DNA of 64,000 nucleotides from Streptococcus parasanguinis CC87K (lineage in GTDB: Bacteria; Bacillota; Bacilli; Lactobacillales; Streptococcaceae). The translations under genes and the position numbers were made by a program. A model generated the notes under the pieces. That model had not been told where the DNA came from. It searched no databases and was given only the letters and a program-made list of their open reading frames with translations. Each line of letters begins with the position of its first letter. Position 1 is the stretch's first letter. This document shows, in pieces, positions 37,161-46,180 of this stretch. Where the stretch lies: positions 159,706 to 223,705 of the forward strand of contig NZ_KI669403.1 in NCBI RefSeq assembly GCF_000507765.1, given 5' to 3'.

Positions 37161-38189
37161 TTATTTTTTAAAATAGGTAATTCCCATCGCAGATTTTACT
37201 TCATCTAGTGTTTGAGCTGCTACATTTCGAGCGCGCTCACTTCCTTTTTCAAGAATAGAGTAGACCTCACCCATATCCTTTGCAAACTCAAGGCGTCTTT
37301 CACGAATCGGTCTTAATTCACGATCTAAAATTTCTAAAAGATATCGTTTGGTCTTTACATCACCAAGTCCACCACGTTGATAATGTTCTTTCATTTCTGC
37401 AATTTCAGCTGCATCTTCTGGACGGCCAAATACATCCAGGTAATGAAATACCATATTGCCTTCGATTTTTCCTGGATCCTCTACTTTAATATGATCAGGA
37501 TCAGTATACATACTCATCACTTTTTTCTTTAAAGTATCTGCATCATCAGCTAGGTAAATGCCATTATTCAACGATTTAGACATTTTAGCATTTCCATCTA
37601 AACCAGGTAAGCGACCAGCTGCTTCATTTTCAGGATAAATCCCTTCCGGTTCCACCAAAGTATCTGTATTATAAGCATGATTAAAGGAACGAACAATCTC
37701 ACGAGTTTGTTCAATCATTGGCTTTTGATCATTTCCTACTGGAACAAAATTCGCTTTAAATGCTGTGATATCGGCTGCTTGTGAAATAGGGTATACCAAA
37801 AATCCTGTTGGAATACTCTCACCAAAACCTTTTTGAGAAATCTCGGTTTTTACAGTTGGGTTTCTTTCAAGTCGCGCCAAAGATACTAGATTCATGTAAT
37901 ACATTGTCAATTCCGCTAATTCAGGAATCTGACTTTGAATGAAAATCGTAACTTTTTCAGGATCTAGTCCAGCTGCCAGATAATCCAAAGCAACATTACC
38001 AATAGATTCTACAATCGTTTTTGGATCTTTTGCATGGTCTGTCAAAGCTTGCTGGTCTGCTAGGAAAACAAACATATTATACTCGTCTTTATTTTGCAAC
38101 AAGACGCGATTTTTTAAAGAACCAACATAGTGGCCGATATGGAGTTTTCCTGTCGGTCTATCTCCTGTCAGAATGATGGGTTTTGTCAT
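37161..38189 (-). CDS. trpS: Tryptophan-tRNA ligase
   Basis: 342 residues from the ATG at 38189 (TTAAGGAGAAGAGT upstream; the frame is open 30 bases further without one). Class I signatures [11 protein letters not shown] (HIGH) and AKMSKSL (KMSKS). No T-box leader is visible; a minus-strand TATAAT at about 38218-38223 would give a short leader. Confidence 0.95.
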   Translation of the reverse strand: MTKPIILTGDRPTGKLHIGHYVGSLKNRVLLQNKDEYNMFVFLADQQALTDHAKDPKTIVESIGNVALDYLAAGLDPEKVTIFIQSQIPELAELTMYYMNLVSLARLERNPTVKTEISQKGFGESIPTGFLVYPISQAADITAFKANFVPVGNDQKPMIEQTREIVRSFNHAYNTDTLVEPEGIYPENEAAGRLPGLDGNAKMSKSLNNGIYLADDADTLKKKVMSMYTDPDHIKVEDPGKIEGNMVFHYLDVFGRPEDAAEIAEMKEHYQRGGLGDVKTKRYLLEILDRELRPIRERRLEFAKDMGEVYSILEKGSERARNVAAQTLDEVKSAMGITYFKK

Positions 38190-38299
38190 ACTCTTCTCCT
38201 TAATCGTTATCCCTATCATTATAGCACTTTCTAGTTGAAAATGTTAGTCTATCCTCTATGTTTGTAAGGAATTAACACTTTACTAAACTGTCAATTTCG

Positions 38300-38315
38300 T
38301 TTACATAGTTGTAAA
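38300..38315. repeat. 16-bp palindrome TTTACA-TAGT-TGTAAA
   Basis: Member of the recurring palindrome, in the divergent intergenic region between trpS and the ABC-F gene, upstream of the ABC-F promoter. Confidence 0.65.
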
Positions 38316-38336
38316 AACAAATTGACAGTAAAAAAG

Positions 38337-38365
38337 TTGAATTTTCCCCTATTTTCTAGTAAAAT
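38337..38365 (+). promoter_or_regulatory. Promoter of the ABC-F gene
   Basis: TTGAAT (38337-38342), 17-bp spacer, TAAAAT (38360-38365). Confidence 0.65.
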
Positions 38366-38394
38366 GAAGACATTATAGAAAGAGGAGAATATCA

Positions 38395-40020
38395 TTGCTT
38401 ACAGTATCAGACGTCTCACTACGTTTTAGTGATCGAAAATTGTTTGACGATGTCAATATCAACTTTACAGAGGGAAATACATACGGTCTCATCGGTGCCA
38501 ACGGTGCTGGAAAGTCAACCTTTTTAAAAATTTTAGCTGGAGATATTGAACCAACAACTGGTCATATTTCTCTTGGCCCTGATGAACGTTTGTCTGTTTT
38601 GCGTCAAAATCACTTTGACTACGAAGACGAGCGGGTCATCGATGTTGTCATTATGGGAAATGAAAAGCTCTACAACATTATGAAGGAAAAAGATGCTATC
38701 TACATGAAAGAAGATTTCTCTGATGAAGATGGTGTCCGTGCAGCTGAACTTGAAGGTGAATTTGCCGAACTTGGTGGATGGGAAGCAGAAAGTGAAGCAT
38801 CTCAATTGCTTCAAAATCTAAATATTTCAGAAGACCTTCATTATCAAACTATGAGCGAGTTAGCCAATGGGGATAAAGTGAAAGTTCTCTTAGCTAAAGC
38901 CCTTTTTGGTAAACCAGATGTCCTTCTTTTGGACGAGCCGACCAATGGATTGGATATTCAATCCATTACCTGGTTAGAAGATTTTCTGATTGATTTTGAA
39001 AATACGGTTATCGTTGTATCCCATGACCGCCACTTTTTGAATAAAGTCTGCACCCATATGGCGGATCTCGACTTTGGAAAAATTAAACTTTACGTCGGAA
39101 ACTATGATTTCTGGAAAGAATCTTCTGAACTTGCAGCAAAATTACAAGCAGATAGAAATGCAAAAGCTGAAGAAAAAATTAAACAATTGCAAGAGTTTGT
39201 CGCACGTTTCTCAGCCAACGCTTCAAAATCAAAACAAGCAACTTCGCGTAAAAAAATGCTTGACAAGATTGAACTTGAAGAAATTGTTCCATCTAGTCGG
39301 AAGTACCCATTTATCAACTTTAAGGCAGAACGAGAAATTGGTAACGATCTCTTGACAGTTGAAAATCTTTCTGTCAAGATTGATGGTGAAACTATCCTTG
39401 ACAATATCAGCTTTATCTTACGTCCTGGTGACAAAACCGCCCTTATCGGACAGAACGATATTCAAACAACCACTTTGATCCGTGCATTGATGGATGATAT
39501 TGAATATGAAGGAACTGTCAAGTGGGGAGTTACAACTAGTCGATCATATCTACCAAAAGACAACAGTCGTGATTTTGCAGGTGGTGAAAGTATTCTTGAT
39601 TGGCTTCGTCAATTTGCAAGTAAAGAAGAAGATGACAATACTTTCCTTCGTGGTTTCTTAGGACGTATGCTCTTTTCGGGTGACGAAGTTAACAAGTCTG
39701 TCAACGTCTTGTCAGGAGGAGAAAAAGTTCGTGTCATGTTGTCTAAATTGATGCTCCTCAAGTCAAATGTTCTTGTACTGGATGATCCAACCAATCACTT
39801 GGATTTGGAGTCTATTTCAAGTTTGAATGATGGATTGAAGAATTTTAAAGAATCGATTATCTTTGCCAGCCATGACCACGAATTCATTCAAACACTCGCC
39901 AACCATATTATCGTTCTTTCAAAAAACGGCGTGATCGATCGTATTGATGAAACCTATGATGAGTTTCTTGAAAATGAAGAAGTTCAAGCAAAAGTGAAAG
40001 AACTTTGGAGTCAATCATAA
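38395..40020 (+). CDS. ABC-F ATPase (YbiT-type) with one canonical and one degenerate ATP site
   Basis: 541 residues starting at a TTG with AGAGGAG upstream. Two ABC domains are joined by a linker helical pair (about 238-300). Domain 1: Walker A GANGAGKS (34-41), a degenerate signature ELANGDK (155-161), Walker B LLLDE (Glu181), switch His210. Domain 2: degenerate Walker A GQNDIQTT (352-359, no Lys), signature LSGGEK (439-444), LVLDDP with Asp464 in place of the catalytic Glu, His493. In the head-to-tail arrangement this gives one full site and one dead site. ABC-F proteins act on ribosomes at the E site. This member's task is unknown. Confidence 0.92.
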   Translation: MLTVSDVSLRFSDRKLFDDVNINFTEGNTYGLIGANGAGKSTFLKILAGDIEPTTGHISLGPDERLSVLRQNHFDYEDERVIDVVIMGNEKLYNIMKEKDAIYMKEDFSDEDGVRAAELEGEFAELGGWEAESEASQLLQNLNISEDLHYQTMSELANGDKVKVLLAKALFGKPDVLLLDEPTNGLDIQSITWLEDFLIDFENTVIVVSHDRHFLNKVCTHMADLDFGKIKLYVGNYDFWKESSELAAKLQADRNAKAEEKIKQLQEFVARFSANASKSKQATSRKKMLDKIELEEIVPSSRKYPFINFKAEREIGNDLLTVENLSVKIDGETILDNISFILRPGDKTALIGQNDIQTTTLIRALMDDIEYEGTVKWGVTTSRSYLPKDNSRDFAGGESILDWLRQFASKEEDDNTFLRGFLGRMLFSGDEVNKSVNVLSGGEKVRVMLSKLMLLKSNVLVLDDPTNHLDLESISSLNDGLKNFKESIIFASHDHEFIQTLANHIIVLSKNGVIDRIDETYDEFLENEEVQAKVKELWSQS

Positions 40021-40024
40021 AAAT

Positions 40025-40060
40025 AAAGAGCCCTGAAATCATTATTTCAGGCTCTTTCAG
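40025..40060 (+). terminator. Terminator of the ABC-F gene
   Basis: AAAGAGCC-C-TGAAAT / ATTTCAGGCTCTTT hairpin with one bulged C, just after the stop codon. Confidence 0.8.
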
Positions 40061-40069
40061 TAGAAATAT

Positions 40070-42637
40070 ATGAATAAAACAAAGCTAAAAACATCCCTTT
40101 TTATAGTATCTTCTTTCCTGATTCCAGCTATCATGATGTTCTTTATTTACCTCTCACAAGGAATCTACTGGAACAGTGATACATCCCCCTTATTAGGAGA
40201 TGGTTATCATCAGTATGTCATTTTTGATACCACACTTCGAAATATTTTACACGGGACAGATAGCCTATTTTACAGTTTTCAAAGTGGATTAGGTATTAAT
40301 TTTTATGCACTCAGTAGCTATTATCTAGGAAGTTTCTTTTCTCCTCTTGTCTACTTCTTTAATGCACAATCCATGCCGGATGCTGTTTACCTCATCACTC
40401 TTCTTAAATTTGGAGCTATTGGGTTAAGCACTTATATTAGTTTACATGGAATGTTTTCTAAAATTCCTAGATCCCTGGTTCTTACCCTTTCAACCTCATT
40501 TGCTCTTATGAGCTTTGCTATCAGCCAAATTGAAATCAAAACTTGGCTAGATGTTTTTATCCTAGCACCATTAATTCTTTATGGATTCAAAAAACTCATT
40601 TACAATGAGGGAGAGATTCTCTACTTTATCAGCTTAACCAGCTTGTTTATCCAAAATTATTATTTTGGGTTTATGATGTCTATTTTTCTTATTTTATGGT
40701 ACTTGACACAACTGTCATGGGACATCAAAGGAATTGGAAAACGCTTCTTTCATTTTGTGATTGTATCTCTTTTATCAGTTATAACAAGCCTTGTGATGTT
40801 ATATCCAACCTTCTTAGATTTACGCACTCATGGAGAAAGTTTTTCAAAGGTTGACAGTATCTTTACAGAAAAAAGTTGGTATCTTGACGTATTTGCGAAA
40901 AATTTCATTGGAAGTTTTGACACTACTAAATATGGATCAATTCCAATGATCTACGTGGGATTATTTCCACTTCTTTTAGCGATTACCTTTTTCTTTGTAA
41001 AGTCGATCAAGTTTCACGTGAAACTTTCTTACTTTATACTCTTGACCATTCTTATTTTGAGTTTTCGTTTTCAATTATTAGATCTCCTTTGGCAAGGTAT
41101 GCACGCGCCAAATATGTTTCTTCATCGATACTCTTGGATCTTTTCTTTGACGATTATTCTGATGGCAGGAGAAGTACTAAATAGAATAGAGGAGATCACT
41201 TGGATTCGTTTTAGTCTTGCTAATTTCCTCCTTATTCTAGGATTTGGAGCAACTGTCCTTTACAGCAGTCACTATAAATTTTTAGATGCAGTCAATTTCA
41301 TTGTTACTTTTGAATTTTTAATTGCTTTCTATTTGGTCTGTTTAGGATTTATCCTAAAAAAGATACCGCCTAGACTTTTCTATCTTTCAATCCTGTTTTT
41401 CTCCATCTTTGAATTATCGGTGAATAGTTATTATCAAATGGAAGGAATTGCGAATGAATGGGTCTTTGCTTCTCGGTCATCCTACGAACGAGACTTAAAA
41501 GCCATCCAATCCTTAGTAAGAGAGAAGACAGACTCTAATTATCGGACTGAGATTTTACAGCCACAAACGGGCAATGATAGCATGAAGTATGGTTATAATG
41601 GAATTTCTCAATTTTCATCTGTACGAAATACGGATGCTAGTTCGACATTAGACAAACTTGGATTTAAATCTGAAGGAACCAACCTCAATCTTAGATACCA
41701 AAACAATTCTATTTTAATGGATAGTCTATTTGGTGTTCGCTATAATTTAAGCCAACAACCTGTTCAAAAATTTGGATTTAAAGAGATTGCAACCAAAAAT
41801 GGAGTCTCACTTTCAGAAAACGAATATGCCTTACCAATCGCCTTTCTGTCAGCAAAACCTTATAAAAATACTTCCTTTACGAATTTGACACTGGATAATC
41901 AGACACGATTCATCCATCAAATCACGGATGAAAAATATAAATTTTATAAGAAATTAAATATTCTCTCGCCTACTTCACAAAATACTACATCTTCGTTGCA
42001 AACTGCAAAAATTGAAGAAGATAGTCATCTTTCCTACGCAAGTATTCAATATGAAGTAACGGTTCCTGCCCATAGCCAACTATATGTCAATGTTCCAAAT
42101 TTACAATTTTCAAACGATGATCGAAAAGATATTGAAATCAGCTACAATGGACAGACCCAACGCTATACCATTGATAATGCCTTTCCATTCTTTTCGATTG
42201 GCCATTTTGACACAGAGGAAACAGTTACTATTCGTATGAGTTTTCCCGAAAATTCGACAGTCTCCTTTGATACACCAGAATTTTTTGCTCTGGATCTTGA
42301 CCAATACACACAAGCTATCGCTAGTATTCGTCAGCAAGAAGTTGCTATTCACAAAAAGAAAAACAAATTGGTAGCAGCCTATAACGCAAATAGAGACACT
42401 ACCCTTATTTTTACACTCCCTTATGATAAAGGCTGGTCAGCTAAACAAAATGGAAAACCTATCCAAATTCATCGCATCCAGAAAGGATTGATGGGAGTTC
42501 GTGTTTCAAAAGGATCAGGAACGCTCACCTTAACATTTGTTCCCCAAGGCTTCATTGAAGGACTCATTGCCTTTTTCGTTGGAATCATTCTCTTCTTCCT
42601 CTACGAATGGAGACAAATAAAAAGACGAAAAAGCTAA
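40070..42637 (+). CDS. YfhO-family membrane glycosyltransferase-like protein
   Basis: 855 residues with about a dozen hydrophobic helices in the N-terminal 440, a large soluble part (about 450-825) and a final membrane helix (GLIAFFVGIILFFLYEW). It matches the YfhO family of GT-C-like membrane proteins; related members decorate lipoteichoic acid or flip sugar-lipids. DGYHQY near the N terminus follows the first helix as in the family. It carries a parS site at 41010-41025. Confidence 0.88.
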   Translation: MNKTKLKTSLFIVSSFLIPAIMMFFIYLSQGIYWNSDTSPLLGDGYHQYVIFDTTLRNILHGTDSLFYSFQSGLGINFYALSSYYLGSFFSPLVYFFNAQSMPDAVYLITLLKFGAIGLSTYISLHGMFSKIPRSLVLTLSTSFALMSFAISQIEIKTWLDVFILAPLILYGFKKLIYNEGEILYFISLTSLFIQNYYFGFMMSIFLILWYLTQLSWDIKGIGKRFFHFVIVSLLSVITSLVMLYPTFLDLRTHGESFSKVDSIFTEKSWYLDVFAKNFIGSFDTTKYGSIPMIYVGLFPLLLAITFFFVKSIKFHVKLSYFILLTILILSFRFQLLDLLWQGMHAPNMFLHRYSWIFSLTIILMAGEVLNRIEEITWIRFSLANFLLILGFGATVLYSSHYKFLDAVNFIVTFEFLIAFYLVCLGFILKKIPPRLFYLSILFFSIFELSVNSYYQMEGIANEWVFASRSSYERDLKAIQSLVREKTDSNYRTEILQPQTGNDSMKYGYNGISQFSSVRNTDASSTLDKLGFKSEGTNLNLRYQNNSILMDSLFGVRYNLSQQPVQKFGFKEIATKNGVSLSENEYALPIAFLSAKPYKNTSFTNLTLDNQTRFIHQITDEKYKFYKKLNILSPTSQNTTSSLQTAKIEEDSHLSYASIQYEVTVPAHSQLYVNVPNLQFSNDDRKDIEISYNGQTQRYTIDNAFPFFSIGHFDTEETVTIRMSFPENSTVSFDTPEFFALDLDQYTQAIASIRQQEVAIHKKKNKLVAAYNANRDTTLIFTLPYDKGWSAKQNGKPIQIHRIQKGLMGVRVSKGSGTLTLTFVPQGFIEGLIAFFVGIILFFLYEWRQIKRRKS
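41010..41025. promoter_or_regulatory. parS site (ParB binding), inside the yfhO gene
   Basis: AGTTTCACGTGAAACT contains the full 14-base core GTTTCACGTGAAAC (14 of 16 consensus matches), about 7.5 kb left of dnaA. Confidence 0.85.
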
Positions 42638-42665
42638 GGAATCTAACCATCGTTCACTTATAAAT

Positions 42666-42699
42666 AAAAGGCTAGGATAGTCATTATCCTAGCCTTTTT
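42666..42699 (+). terminator. Terminator of the yfhO gene
   Basis: AAAAGGCTAGGATA / TATCCTAGCCTTTT 14-bp perfect stem followed by T residues. Confidence 0.92.
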
Positions 42700-42735
42700 C
42701 AAAACAAAAAAACACCCAAATGGGTGCTATACTAG

Positions 42736-42809
42736 CTCCGCCAGTAGGACTCGAACCTACGACATCATGATTAACAGTCATGCGCTACTACCAACTGAGC
42801 TATGGCGGA
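42736..42809 (-). tRNA. tRNA-Asn(GTT)
   Basis: Cloverleaf on the minus strand with acceptor TCCGCCA / TGGCGGA, anticodon GTT in CTGTTAA, and T-arm GTTCGAGTC. No encoded CCA. Confidence 0.96.
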
Positions 42810-42817
42810 ATGAGATA

Positions 42818-42889
42818 TAGTCCGTACGGGATTCGAACCCGTGTTACCGCCGTGAAAAGGCGGTGTCTTAACCCCTTGACCAACGGACC
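42818..42889 (-). tRNA. tRNA-Glu(TTC)
   Basis: Cloverleaf with anticodon TTC (CTTTTCACG) and T-arm GGGTTCGAATCCC. Identical over its 72 bases to the tRNA-Glu at 63269-63340 on the opposite strand. Confidence 0.96.
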
Positions 42890-42939
42890 ATATATTCATT
42901 AACAGAACATATCCCATTATATCAAAATTTAACTAATTG

Positions 42940-43698
42940 TCAAGCACTAAATTCTAAATTTTGCTCTTCAATTAATTTTTTGGCACGTTTGATATTGCTT
43001 CTTGAGATTGGACAAGAATAGCCTTCTTTCAACAGTAGCTGTTTCTTTTTCTTATCCATTCCAATGATCATACTTCTATTCACGATAAAAGATTGATGGG
43101 GACTGAAATATCTCTCCTCCACATCTTTCTCCAAGACATCTGATAAACTTCCCGCAATTTCTTTTTGAAAATTTTTCCCAACTAAGTTTAATTTATAAGC
43201 CGAACCAACAGTTTCAATATAAAGAATATCCTTAAATGGAATTTTTATCTTTTTATCCTTAAAGTCATACTCAAAATAATCTGTCAAATCATCATTTCCA
43301 ATTTGAATAGTCGTTAGATACTCAATACACTCCTTAATTTTTAATCTAAATAAATCTTCATTCAAATTTTTATCAATAAAATCTAAGGCAGATACTTTAT
43401 AACGATAGGTAATCGAAGCAAATTCTGATTTTGTAGTAATAAAAACAATAATGGCATAAGGATTTGCTTCTCGTATTTTTTGAGCAATTTCCAGCCCACA
43501 ATACTCATTGTCTTGGATATGAATATCTAGAAAATATAATTGGTGGATATCCGAATGCTGGATATAATTTTCAAATTCCGAAATTTTACCGGTAGAAATC
43601 ACTTCAAGTTTAATTTCTAATTCCTTAGCAATTTCTGCAATATGTTTTTCTACCCGTATCTGTTGAGAGAGCTCATCTTCTAATAAAAAAATCTTCAT
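42940..43698 (-). CDS. comE: Competence response regulator ComE
   Basis: 252 residues. N-terminal receiver domain with acidic pocket EDE (7-9) and phospho-acceptor Asp58 (YFLDIHIQD), and a C-terminal LytTR DNA-binding domain (about 145-245, with KDILYIETVG and FSPHQSFIVNRSMI). Asp58 is the same position as in pneumococcal ComE. It should be phosphorylated by ComD and activate comX. It overlaps comD by 4 bases. The place between tRNA-Glu and tRNA-Arg next to oriC is the conserved comCDE locus. Confidence 0.93.
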   Translation of the reverse strand: MKIFLLEDELSQQIRVEKHIAEIAKELEIKLEVISTGKISEFENYIQHSDIHQLYFLDIHIQDNEYCGLEIAQKIREANPYAIIVFITTKSEFASITYRYKVSALDFIDKNLNEDLFRLKIKECIEYLTTIQIGNDDLTDYFEYDFKDKKIKIPFKDILYIETVGSAYKLNLVGKNFQKEIAGSLSDVLEKDVEERYFSPHQSFIVNRSMIIGMDKKKKQLLLKEGYSCPISRSNIKRAKKLIEEQNLEFSA

Positions 43699-45035
43699 TC
43701 TTGTTCGTATCCTCCAATCTTCAAAACTTGTAAAAAACGATTTCCTTGCAATTCCGTTTCTAAAAACATCGTTCCATAATTTGCTAAGATTTTTCTCACA
43801 TTATTTAATCCTAGTCCTCTATTTTCTCCTTTTGTCGAATAGCCTTCTTCATATATTTTTCTAATATCAAAAGTGATTTCATTTGTTGTATTATGAATCA
43901 CTAAGTAAACAATTTTTGAAATAGAGAAAATAGCAATATGAACTTTCTTTTCTTCTGCTTCTTTTGAAGCTTCCAAAGCGTTTGTCACCAGAATCCCAAC
44001 GATTCTCACGATATCTAATAAATCAACTGGTAGTTGCTCGATTGGTTCACTCGTTTCAAAGGTCATTTCCACCCCAGCATCTCTTGCATCCAACCAGCCT
44101 CGAATCAAAATACTTCGTAAAGCAGAATCTTTGATATTGACCAAGTTGAATCCTGATAATGCTTCTGTATTGATCTCTTTATAACCTTTTTCCAATACTT
44201 CTCTATGGATTCTCTGTATTTCTGGAATATTTTCTTCCTCAATAGCTAATGACATAGAAATAACTAAATTTCCCAAATCATGACGAAATCCCCTAACAAT
44301 AGAATAGAGACTTTGAATTTCAGCCATATACCGACTCATTTGTTGCTCAGAAAATTCTTTATACTCCAGTTCTAAATTTTTACGATACTGATCTCGCTCG
44401 ATTTTCATATGGAATAAGCTGACTACAAAAGAGAAAAAACAAATCGTTGCCAACATACTCCCAAAATTTTTAAATTGCGCTTGTTCACTAATCCATAAAG
44501 CAAAATTAATCACTACAAATATAGCAAAATAAACACAGATGAGTCTCTTTAAATATTTTTCAAATTCTTTCTCATAAAAAGGAGTGAAATCAAATTCAAA
44601 TAAGTCAATTAACTTCAAAATGATTCCTAAAGAGACCAAACGAATGCACATATTGTAGACAATCGAGTAAGCTGCTACAACAGCATCTCCCAACACTGAA
44701 GAGACAATTATCGTCAGAAAAGTTGCTGTTCCTTCAACCGCTAAATAAGTAAAAAAAGAATAAAAAATGGCGCACAAGCGATTCGTCCGATTGGCATAAT
44801 GATAATAAGGATATAAATAAACCGGCCATAAGAGCATATTTAAATCAGAGAGTCGAATATTTGAAAATAAAGTCACATCTAAAAATACTAAGAGACTTTC
44901 AAAAAGAAGAACAAAGGTGCTCAGCAGAAAGATAAATGCAAATTGATGTTCCTGATAGATTTTTTCGTCCACTAATGCAAACGTCAGAACAATGATCCCT
45001 CCCAAGAGAAAAGACAAGATTAATGACTGAATCAC
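43695..45035 (-). CDS. comD: Competence sensor histidine kinase ComD
   Basis: 446 residues from a GTG at 45035 (GGGAGAG upstream), close to the usual ComD length of about 441; the frame is open to 45107. Six to seven membrane helices in the first 225 residues, then an AgrC/ComD-type (HPK10) kinase with His252 in GFRHDLGN and a C-terminal ATPase part (NALEAS, GLGLNNVR). It would detect a competence peptide and phosphorylate ComE. No comC gene is found upstream, where it normally lies. Confidence 0.92.
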   Translation of the reverse strand: MIQSLILSFLLGGIIVLTFALVDEKIYQEHQFAFIFLLSTFVLLFESLLVFLDVTLFSNIRLSDLNMLLWPVYLYPYYHYANRTNRLCAIFYSFFTYLAVEGTATFLTIIVSSVLGDAVVAAYSIVYNMCIRLVSLGIILKLIDLFEFDFTPFYEKEFEKYLKRLICVYFAIFVVINFALWISEQAQFKNFGSMLATICFFSFVVSLFHMKIERDQYRKNLELEYKEFSEQQMSRYMAEIQSLYSIVRGFRHDLGNLVISMSLAIEEENIPEIQRIHREVLEKGYKEINTEALSGFNLVNIKDSALRSILIRGWLDARDAGVEMTFETSEPIEQLPVDLLDIVRIVGILVTNALEASKEAEEKKVHIAIFSISKIVYLVIHNTTNEITFDIRKIYEEGYSTKGENRGLGLNNVRKILANYGTMFLETELQGNRFLQVLKIGGYEQE

Positions 45036-45107
45036 ACAAACTCTCCCACTTTTTTCTATTTTATTATACTCTAGTATTATTATAAAAAAATAAAATTTTA
45101 TATACAA

Positions 45108-45354
45108 AAAATTATAATATAAAATAGCCTAAAATTAAAGGGAATCGGTAAAATTGTAATGTTTTTAATGTTTTTGTTACATGAATGAAAACTATTTTAC
45201 ACAATTTATATAATCTACACTTTGCACTATATAGGGATTGTTAGTTCTTTTTTTTAAATATTCCTAATAAATCATTTCATTACTATTTGTATATAGTGAA
45301 GTATACAAAAATTAATAGATAATGAAAAATTATACATTTTTACATAAAAGAAAA
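45108..45354. other. comD upstream region without a comC gene
   Basis: Between tRNA-Arg and comD no frame encodes a peptide with a double-glycine leader; the longest ATG-started frames are about 20 residues. The DNA is very AT-rich. A minus-strand TATAAT lies near 45113. CACTATATA (45225-45233) and TATATAGTG (45290-45298) form a separated inverted repeat. Confidence 0.65.
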
Positions 45355-45374
45355 GATGCAGCAAAAGCTGCATC
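45346..45374 (-). terminator. Terminator of tRNA-Arg
   Basis: GATGCAGC-TTTT-GCTGCATC followed by TTTTCTTTTA on the minus strand. Confidence 0.88.
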
Positions 45375-45381
45375 TCTCATT

Positions 45382-45455
45382 TGATCCCAGCAGGATTCGA
45401 ACCTGCGACCGTTCGCTTAGAAGGCGAATGCTCTATCCAGCTGAGCTATGAGACC
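45382..45455 (-). tRNA. tRNA-Arg(TCT)
   Basis: Cloverleaf with anticodon TCT (CCTTCTAAG) and T-arm GGTTCGAATCC. It marks the conserved border of the com locus. Confidence 0.95.
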
Positions 45456-45496
45456 GACTTACTTCATTTTAGCAGAAAAAGGAAGGAGCGTCAAGG

Positions 45497-45976
45497 TTAT
45501 TTATGGTAAGGACTCCCCTGTTGAATCATGAAAGCACGATAGATTTGTTCCACCAACACTAATTTCATCAACTGATGAGGAAGAGTTAATTGACCAAAGC
45601 TCATTAATAGATTTCCTCTTTTTTTCACTTCAGGAGACAGACCAAGACTGCCTCCAATAACAAAAGTAAGGTTTGAATAACCAGATGTCATAATCTGGTC
45701 AATCGTTTGACTAAATTTCTCTGAAGGAAATTGTTTTCCTTCGATGGCTAATACAATCACATATTCCTTATCTGAAATCTTAGAGAGAATTCGTTCCCCC
45801 TCTTTTTCAAGGATTTGTTGATTTTCGAGTTGACTGGCACGATCTGGAGTTTTTTCATCAACTAACTCAACCTGTTCTACTTTTGCAAATCGACCAAGCC
45901 TTTTAATATACTCCGCGATCCCATCTTTTAAGTATTTTTCTTTTAATTTTCCAACGGTTATCAATTTAATTTTCAT
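45497..45976 (-). CDS. rlmH: 23S rRNA (pseudouridine1915-N3)-methyltransferase RlmH
   Basis: 159 residues, the typical SPOUT-class length. The SAM-binding knot region is [16 protein letters not shown], with a C-terminal [16 protein letters not shown] that is nearly invariant in the family. It methylates m3Psi1915. It is divergent from htrA. Confidence 0.96.
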   Translation of the reverse strand: MKIKLITVGKLKEKYLKDGIAEYIKRLGRFAKVEQVELVDEKTPDRASQLENQQILEKEGERILSKISDKEYVIVLAIEGKQFPSEKFSQTIDQIMTSGYSNLTFVIGGSLGLSPEVKKRGNLLMSFGQLTLPHQLMKLVLVEQIYRAFMIQQGSPYHK

Positions 45977-46086
45977 TCCCCTATTGTAGCATAATTCTTC
46001 AATTCCACAAATAATCCACAGCTATAGAAAGGAAATCTATTCTATAAAGTCCTTTTTAAAGCCATTTCTCAACTAAATTCTACAAG

Positions 46087-46107
46087 TTATCCACAATTTG
46101 TGGATAA
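46087..46107. promoter_or_regulatory. Two perfect DnaA boxes upstream of htrA
   Basis: TTATCCACA at 46087-46095 and TGTGGATAA at 46099-46107, arranged head to head, with an imperfect copy TAATCCACA at 46012-46020. They are about 2.3 kb from the dnaA gene and just upstream of the htrA promoter. Confidence 0.8.
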
Positions 46108-46116
46108 CTTTAGTTA

Positions 46117-46133
46117 TTTAAGATATAATTAAG
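46117..46133 (+). promoter_or_regulatory. CiaR-type direct repeat over the htrA -10
   Basis: TTTAAG-N5-ATTAAG, one base off the known CiaR repeat TTTAAG-N5-TTTAAG. It overlaps the -10 TATAAT at 46124-46129. htrA is an established CiaRH target in pneumococcus. Confidence 0.7.
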
Positions 46134-46180
46134 AAAGTTTTTCTATACTTTAGACAATTTGATATCCTTAGGAGGAAAAT

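Noticed and set aside
42940..45035. BlpR/BlpH bacteriocin two-component system
   Set aside because: Position between tRNA-Glu and tRNA-Arg next to rlmH-htrA-parB, and Asp58 in the regulator, fit ComDE; no blp transporter or bacteriocin genes nearby.
45271..45391. Possible comC frames upstream of comD (about 20 codons on either strand)
   Set aside because: No double-glycine leader, no basic/hydrophobic mature peptide, and one overlaps the tRNA-Arg terminator.
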